From Gottfriedia luciferensis (GTDB lineage Bacteria > Bacillota > Bacilli > Bacillales > Bacillaceae_G), in NCBI RefSeq assembly GCF_001712755.1, contig NZ_MDKC01000006.1:1-64000 (forward strand): 64,000 nt of DNA, written 5' to 3'. Shown piece after piece: positions 35,499-43,467 of this stretch. Within the stretch, counting starts at the first letter, position 1. The number at the start of each line of letters is the position of its first letter. Made by a program: the position numbers and the translations under genes. The notes beneath the pieces were generated by a model. That model ran no database searches. It was not told the DNA's origin and was given only the letters and a program-made list of their open reading frames with translations.

Positions 35499-35719
35499 TA
35501 AAATCTCAACTTTATAATAATCATGGAATTGTCCATTATTTTTAATAACCTCAAAATGAAACGTAATGAACCTCTGTATAGATGCTTATATTAAGATAAA
35601 ATAGTAAGCATTTTATTAAAAAACAATGAGTAATTAGTTATAAAATTTCAGTATTGTTTTATTGAATATACAAAGATTATTTATAAATATGCTATAATCT
35701 TTCAAAAGGAGGTACGAAC

Positions 35720-36295
35720 GTGGCCAGACATAAAGAATATGACGAAAAAGAAGTTTTACAAAAAGCAATGGAGCTATTTAGGCATCAAGGTTACGAAAAA
35801 ACCTCATTGCAAGATCTAGTTTCTCATATGGGGATTCATAGAAGAAGTTTATATGATACATTTGGTGATAAACATTCATTGTTTATCAAAGCATTAGAAC
35901 TTTATAATAACAATGTAATGAAAAATATGAATTTAAAAGCTAAGAAATCATTATCTGTAAAAGATGCTATTAGAAGTATATTAGAAATAGTAATTACAAA
36001 AGATGATAAAAAATCAGTAGGTTGTTTAACAGTGAATAGTGCGGTTGAGTTGTGTTTACATGATCAAGTTGTAGCTGAAATTGTTGAACAAAACTTTTCT
36101 AAAACTGAAGAAATTATTTTTGATTTACTAGTTCTTGGACAAAATTCGGGTGAAATAGCTAAACATCATGATTTAGAAAAATTATCTCAGTTTATTCATA
36201 ATTCTTTTGTGGGATTAAGAGTATTAACAAAAACAACTAACGATAAAAATAAGTTGAAAAATATAATTGATATGACACTACACTATCTATATTAG
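35720..36295 (+). CDS. TetR-family transcriptional regulator
   Basis: 191 residues. The N-terminal TetR helix-turn-helix (about 8-55; LQDLVSHMGIHRRSLYDTFGDKHSLF) is followed by an all-helical ligand-binding and dimer domain. The start is GTG with AAAGGAGG ahead. It lies directly before the SDR gene at 36636, whose upstream region carries two palindromes of the module family. It is the only TetR gene in the window and the best candidate to bind those palindromes, which also precede an MFS pump, a Dabb protein and other SDRs. Neither ligand nor binding is proven. Confidence 0.88.
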   Translation: MARHKEYDEKEVLQKAMELFRHQGYEKTSLQDLVSHMGIHRRSLYDTFGDKHSLFIKALELYNNNVMKNMNLKAKKSLSVKDAIRSILEIVITKDDKKSVGCLTVNSAVELCLHDQVVAEIVEQNFSKTEEIIFDLLVLGQNSGEIAKHHDLEKLSQFIHNSFVGLRVLTKTTNDKNKLKNIIDMTLHYLY

Positions 36296-36375
36296 ATTAA
36301 TTCTCTAATTAAAGTGTATAAAAAGAGTTAACTAATCCCAGTTAATACCTTTTCATTATTCAGTTTGTAATGATT

Positions 36376-36570
36376 TTAGAACGAATGGTAAAAAATGATT
36401 ATTTATCGTTCGTTCTCAATATGTTATATTAATATACATGAGAAGAACACATGAGAAGAAAATAAATTATAACGTTTAGAAAAATATAGTTTATCGCTTT
36501 TTTTGTAGAGTAGTTAGAATCCAACAAACTATAAATTTTTTTTGTTCATTTGAGAATGTTCGTTCTTGAA
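36376..36570 (+). promoter_or_regulatory. Intergenic module, best-preserved copy, upstream of SDR
   Basis: Starts with an inverted repeat at 36376-36419 (arms TTAGAACGAATGGTAAA and TTTATCGTTCGTTCTCAA). It is followed by an AT-rich promoter-like stretch (ATATGTTATATTAATATAC) and a segment shared with 33.66 kb (TATCGCTTTTTTTGTAGAG). It ends with the palindrome GAGAATGTTCGTTCTT at 36552-36567, 66 bases before the SDR start. A 13-codon open frame (MRRTHEKK...) begins within it, but I do not call it a gene. Confidence 0.65.
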
Positions 36571-36635
36571 TAAATAAAGGAAATTATTATTTACTAATTA
36601 TCTAGACAAAAATAGAAAATGAGGAGATCACGAAA

Positions 36636-37340
36636 ATGGAAATTTCGAAACAAATTGCATTAATTACAGGAGCAAATAGAGGCCTAGGTCGTCATCTTGC
36701 ACAGGAACTACTAGTTAGAGGAGCAAAGGTTTATGCAGCGGCTAGAAATCCAGAATTAATTAATCTTCCCGGAGTCATTCCAATACAGATTGATATTACT
36801 GATGAAAAATCAATCGCTGCAGCAGCTGAGATTGCTAATGATGTTACATTACTAATCAATAATGCTGGATCGAATACTGAGGGTACATTACTAGATGGTT
36901 CAATGGATAAAATTCGATTAGAGATGGACACTCATTTTTTCGGCACTCTTTCGATGATAAGAGCATTTGCTCCGAAAATGGAGAAGAATGGAGGAGGAAC
37001 AATTCTTAATATTCTATCCGTTCTATCTTGGTTGAGCTTGGACGGAGGAGGAGCTTATCAAGCAGCGAAATCTGCAGAATGGAGTATGACGAATACGTTC
37101 CGCTTGGTCTTAGCTCCTAAAAATATACATGTTTCTGGGTTGCATGTAGCGTATATGGATACAGACATGACAGCGAACATAAAGGCACCAAAGGCTAATC
37201 CTACTAATATTGCAAAGATAGCCATAGACGGTATAGAAGCTGATAAATATGAAATTTTAGCAGATGATTTAAGCCACATGGTACTGCAAAATTTATCTGG
37301 TGGTGTAAAAGCGATATACCCACAATTATTTAAACAATAA
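36636..37340 (+). CDS. Short-chain dehydrogenase/reductase
   Basis: 234 residues, classical SDR fold. The cofactor motif is TGANRGLG near 11-18, followed by NNAG at about 75-78. The active site is S in LSVLSWLS and YQAAK, so the catalytic triad is complete. It reduces or oxidises an unidentified carbonyl or alcohol with NAD(P). The ATG is preceded by GAGGAG. It follows the TetR gene and carries a well-formed palindromic site upstream, which fits a TetR-controlled stress or detoxification enzyme. Confidence 0.85.
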   Translation: MEISKQIALITGANRGLGRHLAQELLVRGAKVYAAARNPELINLPGVIPIQIDITDEKSIAAAAEIANDVTLLINNAGSNTEGTLLDGSMDKIRLEMDTHFFGTLSMIRAFAPKMEKNGGGTILNILSVLSWLSLDGGGAYQAAKSAEWSMTNTFRLVLAPKNIHVSGLHVAYMDTDMTANIKAPKANPTNIAKIAIDGIEADKYEILADDLSHMVLQNLSGGVKAIYPQLFKQ

Positions 37341-37541
37341 ATAAGTATTGGTAAGACTTCGTATAAGAGAGTAAAAAGCAAAAAGATTGTTTGAATCAAA
37401 TTTCTTTTGAACTGCTAAGGGACGTTTAGTGGTAGGTTGTAATGAAGTAGATATGAAATCAGACTAATACTGTAAAATTACTGGGCTTAGACCACCAATC
37501 TAACAATGATTGGAGTAAAGCTTTGGATAGGAGTTAACACC

Positions 37542-38891
37542 ATGAAAGACAAAATCGTAATGCCGTTATGGACGTTTGGATTGTTCATCGTCGTTATGAA
37601 CACAACAATGTTTAACGTCACTGTTCCAAGCATAATTAAAGATATCGGGGTTTCGACGTCTCTTGGATCTTGGATTGTTTCAAGTTACTCAATAGGATAT
37701 GCATTATCAACACTGATTTACAGCAGGCTATCAGATGTATTGACCATTCGAAAGATGCTGTCAGTAGGTCTCATAATAATGGGACTTTCATCCATCTTCG
37801 GCATCTTCGCAACGAATTTTCAAACTTTGCTTATTGTTCGGATTGTTCAGTCCGCTGGAGCCGGCGTAATGCCAGGACTTGGACTTGTTATAGTTAGCAG
37901 GTATATTCCTTTTGAAAAGCGAGGCAGAGCAATTTCAATGATTTCGGCTGGATCTGCAATGGCATTTGGACTTGGACCAATTGTCGGTGGGTTGATAAGC
38001 GAGTACATCGGATGGAACGAGTTATTTACTGTTTCTTGTATTGTAATTCTTCTTCTCCCGATTTTGTTACGCCAAATCCCTAAAGAGGAGCCAAAGCCTT
38101 TCCAGTTTGACTTGACTGGTGTTAGCCTGACAGTCGTTAATGCGGTGGCTCTTCTGACCGCCGTTACGCAGCGCTCAACTACTTGGTTGCTAATCGGATT
38201 GATATCCATCGAAGTCCATACTTGGCATCTCAAACGCAAGAAAGAATCATTCATCAATCCGGAACTTTTTACAAAGTCAACTTACCGAAAACTACTTTTT
38301 GTTGGTTTTAGCATTCTTGTTCTGAATCTTGGTAATTTGTTTTTAATGCCTCTAGCACTTGCTAACTTATTTGGAAAAACTCCGTTGGCTATCGGACTTA
38401 CAATCGCACCAGGAGCCGTTTTATCAGCTTTACTCATGCTGTTCGTCGGACGCTGGATCGACAAGTTCGGAAGCGTTCGGTTTTTACTTGTCGGTCATGT
38501 CATTTTAGCACTTGTTTTGATTGTCTTTTGGACGGACCTCAGTCAATCACCGACTGTCATCTTGTTTGGATACTTATTTTTCTCGCCAGCGCTTTCTATT
38601 ACGTTAGCATCGTTAAACTACGAAACGACGCGCATTTTGCCTACTAAGTTGATCGGTTCTGGCATGGGACTCATGCAGTTGATGCAGTTTTTTGGAGGTG
38701 CTTTTTCAGTTGCGGTTTCCGGTATGTTACTCGCGTTTCAAAAAAAGAATCCGCTGGTCAGTAACTATGAAAATGTATATGGCATTTTAATTGTAGTATG
38801 CATTATCTCGTTATTCACGCTTCTATTATATGTTATACCTGACCGTCAGTCCGAGTCTTTAAGAAGTAGCCATCTGAAAAAGCAAGGGTAG
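37542..38891 (+). CDS. MFS drug efflux transporter, Tet(L)/QacA-like
   Basis: 449 residues with about 12-14 membrane helices. The family signatures are the motif A-like YSRLSDVLTIRKML and motif C-like GPIVGGLIS of drug:proton antiporters. The substrate is unknown; it is not necessarily a tetracycline pump. I start at 37542, where TAGGAGTT precedes the ATG; an ATG 12 codons upstream has no ribosome site. By eye the gene is noticeably richer in G and C than its neighbours, suggesting recent acquisition. It may be co-regulated with the SDR ahead, 200 bases away. Confidence 0.85.
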   Translation: MKDKIVMPLWTFGLFIVVMNTTMFNVTVPSIIKDIGVSTSLGSWIVSSYSIGYALSTLIYSRLSDVLTIRKMLSVGLIIMGLSSIFGIFATNFQTLLIVRIVQSAGAGVMPGLGLVIVSRYIPFEKRGRAISMISAGSAMAFGLGPIVGGLISEYIGWNELFTVSCIVILLLPILLRQIPKEEPKPFQFDLTGVSLTVVNAVALLTAVTQRSTTWLLIGLISIEVHTWHLKRKKESFINPELFTKSTYRKLLFVGFSILVLNLGNLFLMPLALANLFGKTPLAIGLTIAPGAVLSALLMLFVGRWIDKFGSVRFLLVGHVILALVLIVFWTDLSQSPTVILFGYLFFSPALSITLASLNYETTRILPTKLIGSGMGLMQLMQFFGGAFSVAVSGMLLAFQKKNPLVSNYENVYGILIVVCIISLFTLLLYVIPDRQSESLRSSHLKKQG

Positions 38892-38940
38892 AAAAACAAT
38901 ATCTTTCACTTTACTTTAAAGATAAAGTTGTTTAATTAAA

Positions 38941-38967
38941 ATTTCAGTATTTATAGAAATACAGAAT
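38941..38967 (+). promoter_or_regulatory. 27-bp palindromic element before MFS gene (copy 1)
   Basis: Contains GTATTTATAGAAATAC, an inverted repeat of six bases around ATAG, within a 27-base stretch. The same stretch occurs with one mismatch at 57628-57654 before the Dabb gene. It lies 58 bases before the MFS start, fitting an operator. A weaker relative TTTCGGTATC follows. Confidence 0.5.
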
Positions 38968-39024
38968 CTTATTTCGGTATCTATGCAAATATTAAAATTA
39001 ATAATATTTAGGGGGAAATATTGA

Positions 39025-40212
39025 ATGTCGAATACAGCAAAGATTTATATTTTAGCATTGATCAGTTTTTTAGTAGGAACTTCTCAATACATTATTTTAG
39101 GTATTTTGGATAAAATGGCATATGCTCTAGGTGTGTCAATTTGTGCAGCCGGTCAATTAATAACTGTTTATACATTAGCCTATGCAATTGGTACACCGAT
39201 CCTAATGGTATTAACAGCCAAAATGGAAAGACGAAAATTACTAATCTATACTTTATTTGTTTTTATCTTAGGGAAATTACTTTCAGTCATTGTTCCAGGG
39301 TATTGGTTATTTATGATCGCTCGTATTATTATGGCATTAAGTACAGGTGTAGCAGTCGTTACAGTTTTAAGTATTGCGGCAAAAATTGCACCCGCAAATA
39401 AGAAGGCAAGTTCAATTGCATCAGTTGTCATGGGATTTACAGCGTCATTAATTATTGGTGTTCCGATCGGACGTTTTATTTCATCAACTTATGGATGGAA
39501 ATTTGTATTTATCGGTATCGCATTATTAGTTTTACTTGTTATTTTAATTGTTTTAAATACAATACCAAAAATGAATGGTGGTGTTTCAATACCTTTAACG
39601 AAACAAATTGCATTGTTCAAAAAACCCAAAAATGCTTTAGCATTATCAATCACATTTTTCATAATGACAGGATACGGGATTATTTTTACTTATTTATCAC
39701 CATACCTTGTAAAAACAGTAGGAATGAGTGATCATCTTTTAAGCATTACTTTACTGGTTCTTGGAGTTGCAAGCTTATTTGGTTCAAAAATAGGTGGTTT
39801 AAGTGCCGATAAAAGAGGTGTAATATTCACCTTAAAAAGAGGATTACTTGTAAACATAACATCACTAGTAGCTCTATCATTCGTTTCACATTCAATTATT
39901 GTAGTATTTATCATTTTGGTAGTATGGTCATTTTCAGGCTGGTCATTAGGTGCAACTCAGCAATATAATTTAGCAACGATCTCACCTGAATCATCAGATG
40001 TGATGTTAGGACTTAATCAATCGATGATGCAATTAGGTTTTGCCGTTGGTGCAGGTTTAGGTGGAATAATTGTGGGGCAAATATCATTATCTTCAATTGT
40101 TTGGTTTAGTACAGTAAGTGTTGTATTTGCAAGTTTTACAACATTTGGATTATCACGTTTCTTAACTAAAAAGGTAGTCAACCAAGATATTACAGTAGAA
40201 AAGGGAGCTTGA
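39025..40212 (+). CDS. MFS transporter, AraJ/PbuE-like 12-helix type
   Basis: 395 residues, 12 predicted helices. The first half carries LTAKMERRKLLIYTLF (motif A region) and ARIIMALSTGVAVVTVLSIA. The second half has the SADKRG loop. It resembles the arabinose-efflux/purine-efflux (DHA1) group of proton-coupled exporters; the substrate is unknown. The ATG follows AGGGGGA. It is monocistronic, with the 27-bp palindromic element upstream and a convergent SDR gene downstream. Confidence 0.85.
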   Translation: MSNTAKIYILALISFLVGTSQYIILGILDKMAYALGVSICAAGQLITVYTLAYAIGTPILMVLTAKMERRKLLIYTLFVFILGKLLSVIVPGYWLFMIARIIMALSTGVAVVTVLSIAAKIAPANKKASSIASVVMGFTASLIIGVPIGRFISSTYGWKFVFIGIALLVLLVILIVLNTIPKMNGGVSIPLTKQIALFKKPKNALALSITFFIMTGYGIIFTYLSPYLVKTVGMSDHLLSITLLVLGVASLFGSKIGGLSADKRGVIFTLKRGLLVNITSLVALSFVSHSIIVVFIILVVWSFSGWSLGATQQYNLATISPESSDVMLGLNQSMMQLGFAVGAGLGGIIVGQISLSSIVWFSTVSVVFASFTTFGLSRFLTKKVVNQDITVEKGA

Positions 40213-40301
40213 TCAACCGGTAGTACTAATTCAATATTGTTTTTGTTGTTAATTCTCAAATATATTATAAATATATTAGTAGGAAGTATTAATCCATAAA
40301 A

Positions 40302-41045
40302 TTACTGTGCTGTATAGCCCTCATCAACAAGAAGGGTTGTACCATTTATAAAACTAGCATCATCACTTGCTAAAAATAAGACAGCCTTTGCTATTTCTTC
40401 TGGTTTTCCAAGTCTGCCTTGCGGGTGAAGAGAAGCTAAATATTCTTTTTTTTGCGGATCAATACTTTTTAGTAGAGGTGTGTCAATATACCCAGGACAG
40501 ACCGCATTTATACGAATACCTTCTTTTGCATAAGCTGTACATAAGTTTTGAGTTAGTAGTTTTACAACACCTTTTGAAGAGGAATAAGCTGTAACGCTTG
40601 GCAATGTCACAAAGCTATGGATCGAACCTGCATTAACAATGACACCAACTGTGCCTTGTTTAATAAACTGTTCAATAGCATATTTATCAGATAGAAATAC
40701 TCCTGATAAGTTAATATCAATGATTCGTTTCCAGTTTTCAAATGACAGTTCAAGTGCGGGTGCATCATTGGCAATTCCCGCATTAGCATACATAATATCC
40801 AGTTTCCCGAATTGATTCACGGCTTCATTTATCAACTTTTTAATATCTTCTTCTTTTGATACATCAGTTTTAACAAATAACGTATCATATCCTTTGGAAT
40901 TTAATTCGATTGATAAGTCATTACCTCGCTCTGAAAAGTCAGCTATGATCACTTTAGCGCCTTCCTCAACAAAGAGACGAACTGTTGCTTCTCCAATTCC
41001 ACTAGCTCCACCTGTTACAATTGCTACTTTGTTTTCAAGTCTCAT
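40302..41045 (-). CDS. Short-chain dehydrogenase/reductase (classical, FabG-like)
   Basis: 247 residues. The cofactor motif is TGGASGIG (about 11-18) with IADFSERG after beta strand 2. YANAGIA is present in place of NNAG. The active site is S in NAGSIHS and YSSSK. The C-terminal VCPGYIDTPLL and FINGTTLLVDEGYTAQ complete the family pattern. The substrate is not known. The ribosome site is weak (GGGTAG). It is convergent with the MFS gene and transcribed from the AT-rich gap at 41046-41183. Confidence 0.87.
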   Translation of the reverse strand: MRLENKVAIVTGGASGIGEATVRLFVEEGAKVIIADFSERGNDLSIELNSKGYDTLFVKTDVSKEEDIKKLINEAVNQFGKLDIMYANAGIANDAPALELSFENWKRIIDINLSGVFLSDKYAIEQFIKQGTVGVIVNAGSIHSFVTLPSVTAYSSSKGVVKLLTQNLCTAYAKEGIRINAVCPGYIDTPLLKSIDPQKKEYLASLHPQGRLGKPEEIAKAVLFLASDDASFINGTTLLVDEGYTAQ

Positions 41046-41183
41046 TACAAATACTACCCATTTACTTATAAAGTCATATTTAATACGAACAATGAATTCT
41101 TGTTATTAGTTTGAAATCGGATTCAATAATATTCAATTCCTTGCCGCTCCCAATTTACTACAATCATTTTGAGAAACAATCAC

Positions 41184-42005
41184 TTATGTTTTCCTGAACC
41201 GTCCAAGCACTTCAAGGGTTTGTGAGATGTTTACAAAAGCATTCGGATCAATCATTCTGATGGCATGTTTTGTTTCATTCAATTCGAATCTAGTAATGAC
41301 AGTTGTAAGGACTTTTTTTGGTTTATGTGAGTAGGCACCTTCAGCATTATGTACTGTAATTCCTCTTAGATGTAAATGGATAAGGGCGTCTATTAATTCG
41401 TCTCCCTTCTCAGTAACAATTCTTAAGGTTAATTTGTTTTGGGTTGTATATACCATATCGACTGCACGACCAGCTACATAGATAGTGATCATGGTATATA
41501 AAGTGATAGTCCATCCAAATATAAAACCAGAAGCACAAACTACAAATAAATTCATACATGCACTCAAAAATCCTACCTGCATATTCTTTTTTTGAGAAAG
41601 AATCAGACTAACTATATCCGTCCCACCTGTTGAACCACCATGCTTGATGATCATACCGACAGAAGTTCCATAAAGAGCGCCTCCTATAATAGAAGAGAGT
41701 AAGATATCATTGCTTATTGCATGGATAGGTATTATTTTTAAACTTAAAGATAAAACAGCAACTGAATAGATAGTAAATAGGATAAATCTTTTTCCAAGAT
41801 TTTTAATACCCAATAGGAATAAAGGAATATTAATAATGAAAACAATCCAACCAGTATTTACATGTAAAAAATGATGAATCATAAATGCAATTCCGGTAAC
41901 TCCACCGGATGCCAATTTATGAGGGATAAGAAAAGTGTTATAGGCAAATCCAAAAAGTATGGAGCATAAACCGATTAAGATGACTTGATATATTAATCGA
42001 ATCAA
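41184..42005 (-). CDS. YitT family membrane protein (DUF161 plus DUF2179)
   Basis: About 273 residues. Five or six membrane helices occupy the first 190 residues (LIPHKLASGGVTGIAFMIHHF, GGSTGGTDIVSLIL). A cytosolic DUF2179 domain follows (about 195-272; LRIVTEKGDELIDALIHLHLRGITV). The family is widespread in Firmicutes; transport or efflux is suggested but not established. I take TTG at 42005, nine bases after GAGG; a GTG at 42014 touches the ribosome site. The gap upstream (42015-42364) contains only the terminator of the qox operon. Confidence 0.82.
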   Translation of the reverse strand: MIRLIYQVILIGLCSILFGFAYNTFLIPHKLASGGVTGIAFMIHHFLHVNTGWIVFIINIPLFLLGIKNLGKRFILFTIYSVAVLSLSLKIIPIHAISNDILLSSIIGGALYGTSVGMIIKHGGSTGGTDIVSLILSQKKNMQVGFLSACMNLFVVCASGFIFGWTITLYTMITIYVAGRAVDMVYTTQNKLTLRIVTEKGDELIDALIHLHLRGITVHNAEGAYSHKPKKVLTTVITRFELNETKHAIRMIDPNAFVNISQTLEVLGRFRKT

Positions 42006-42236
42006 AATAAACACCTCTAAAAGTTTCTATTAAAGTTAGTATGGATAATTTACGTTTTTATAATTATAAAAATAGTTATTAGCATAATTAGTGAAAAATG
42101 AAATAATTGATGTAAGCAGTTTAAACTGAAGAAGAGGGGAAATTGGATTTTTTTTAAAGATTTAGAGGGGATTTATAACAAAAAGATGCAAGTATTCAAG
42201 TGATAATACAACTAATCTTACCTATTAAACATATAA

Positions 42237-42276
42237 AAAAAGGTTTGAAATAATCTTAGTTAGATCAAACCTTTTC
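42237..42276 (-). terminator. Terminator of the qox operon
   Basis: AAAAGGTTTGA / TCAAACCTTTT stem with T-rich ends on the minus strand. It follows the last qox-linked gene. Confidence 0.75.
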
Positions 42277-42364
42277 CTTTATTAAAAGTATCTATTATAT
42301 TCTTGTTATGAACAAACTGTTGAATAAAAAACATTAAACAAAAGCTGGCATTTATTAGCTTTAA

Positions 42365-42526
42365 TTATTTATTATTTTTATCTTTATTAATGTTATTAAT
42401 ATTTATATCATCAATTTTATCAACTTTGTGTTTTACCCCATAACCTTTATTTACTGTTAAAACAAAAGCACCGAATACAACAAAGATTATGATTCCACCT
42501 ATAACATATACAGCTGTCATTGACAT
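42365..42526 (-). CDS. Small membrane protein, YtzI-like (53 aa)
   Basis: One membrane helix (VYVIGGIIIFVVFGAFVLTV) is followed by KGYGVKHKVDKIDD and an Asn/Lys/Asp-rich tail. The helix plus GYxxKHKVD pattern resembles the YtzI family of Bacillus. It has a strong TTGGAGGT ribosome site and starts 56 bases after qoxD, so it is the last gene of the quinol oxidase operon. A role in oxidase assembly or stability is a guess from position. Confidence 0.65.
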   Translation of the reverse strand: MSMTAVYVIGGIIIFVVFGAFVLTVNKGYGVKHKVDKIDDININNINKDKNNK

Positions 42527-42581
42527 AAAATTACCTCCAAGTTTATTTTAATGCTCCAGATAATTAATCATTTATATCGTA

Positions 42582-42866
42582 TTAGGCATATCCCCAAACC
42601 ATACAGAGTAAGGTACCGAATACGGTAACTAGTGCGATTGATAATGCGTAAAAGATATTTGTATAAATAGCTCCTTTTTCTCTTGTTTCACCTGCATGCA
42701 TAAACACTACTAATTGAAGACTCGCTTGTAAAAATGCTGTTACAAGCAATATTGTCATCCCAACTGCAAATGACAAGTTAAAGAAGTAAACTACAAGTGC
42801 AATGCCAGTAAGAATCATTGAAAAAGCAAAACCTTTAACTTGCTTAAGCGGAAATAATTCTTTCAT
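42582..42866 (-). CDS. qoxD: Cytochrome aa3 quinol oxidase subunit IV
   Basis: 94 residues with three membrane helices (about 12-32, 35-58, 68-92), the normal size and shape of QoxD. It contains LQLVVFMHAGETREKGAIY, a stretch conserved in the family. It is a small non-catalytic subunit that helps assemble the oxidase in the cytoplasmic membrane. It begins one base after qoxC ends, within the qoxABCD operon. Confidence 0.93.
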   Translation of the reverse strand: MKELFPLKQVKGFAFSMILTGIALVVYFFNLSFAVGMTILLVTAFLQASLQLVVFMHAGETREKGAIYTNIFYALSIALVTVFGTLLCMVWGYA

Positions 42867-42867
42867 G

Positions 42868-43464
42868 TTACATCAATCCTTTCAGATAAACAAAGCTAAA
42901 AATGAAGATCCATACAACATCTAAGAAATGCCAATAGAGTGAAAAGATAAATGTTTTATTAGCAATTTCTGGAGTGATTCCTCTTTTTCGAATTTGTAAC
43001 ATGATAAATAATCCCCAAAAAAATCCAAGTATTACATGGGCTCCATGTGTACCTAAAGTTGTTAATAGAATCGCTGTAAATGCGCTTGTTTGTAATCCTG
43101 CACCCATATGCATATAATGTGCGAATTCTGATATCTCAAAACTTACAAATACTAAACCAAGAATCAGTGTGATTGCAAGAAATGAGATTACTGCTTTTTT
43201 TCGACCAATACGCATCGCATGAATTGCTAATCCTATAACAAAGCTACTCGTTAATAAAACAAACGTTTCAATTAATACAGGTGTAATTTCAAAAATTTCT
43301 GCCCCTGTAGGACCATGTCCAGTACGATTGACTAATGTAAAATAAGAGGCAAAAAGAGTTCCGAAAAGCATGATTTCTGCACCTAAAAAGATCCAAAAAC
43401 CTAATATATTTATTTGATTTTGCTCTGTACTATATTCTAAAGGGAGTGATTTTATTAATTTCAT
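42868..43464 (-). CDS. qoxC: Cytochrome aa3 quinol oxidase subunit III
   Basis: 198 residues with five membrane helices. It matches heme-copper oxidase subunit III (LGFWIFLGAEIMLFGTLFASYF; THGAHVILGFFWGLF; YWHFLDVVWIFIF). It supports proton uptake and complex stability and has no redox cofactor. It sits between qoxB and qoxD with only a few bases on either side. Confidence 0.94.
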   Translation of the reverse strand: MKLIKSLPLEYSTEQNQINILGFWIFLGAEIMLFGTLFASYFTLVNRTGHGPTGAEIFEITPVLIETFVLLTSSFVIGLAIHAMRIGRKKAVISFLAITLILGLVFVSFEISEFAHYMHMGAGLQTSAFTAILLTTLGTHGAHVILGFFWGLFIMLQIRKRGITPEIANKTFIFSLYWHFLDVVWIFIFSFVYLKGLM

Positions 43465-43467
43465 AGT

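Noticed and set aside
36433-36480. Short open frame MRRTHEKK... in the module as a leader peptide
   Set aside because: The equivalent frame in the 33.7-kb copy is interrupted after four codons and other copies lack it, so coding is not conserved.
37440-37541. Attenuator or riboswitch before the MFS gene at 37542
   Set aside because: Only a short AATC/GATT pairing is present; no known aptamer pattern was recognised.
38900-38932. Hairpin ATCTTT...AAAGAT after the MFS gene as terminator
   Set aside because: The stem is short and AT-only and no T tract follows.
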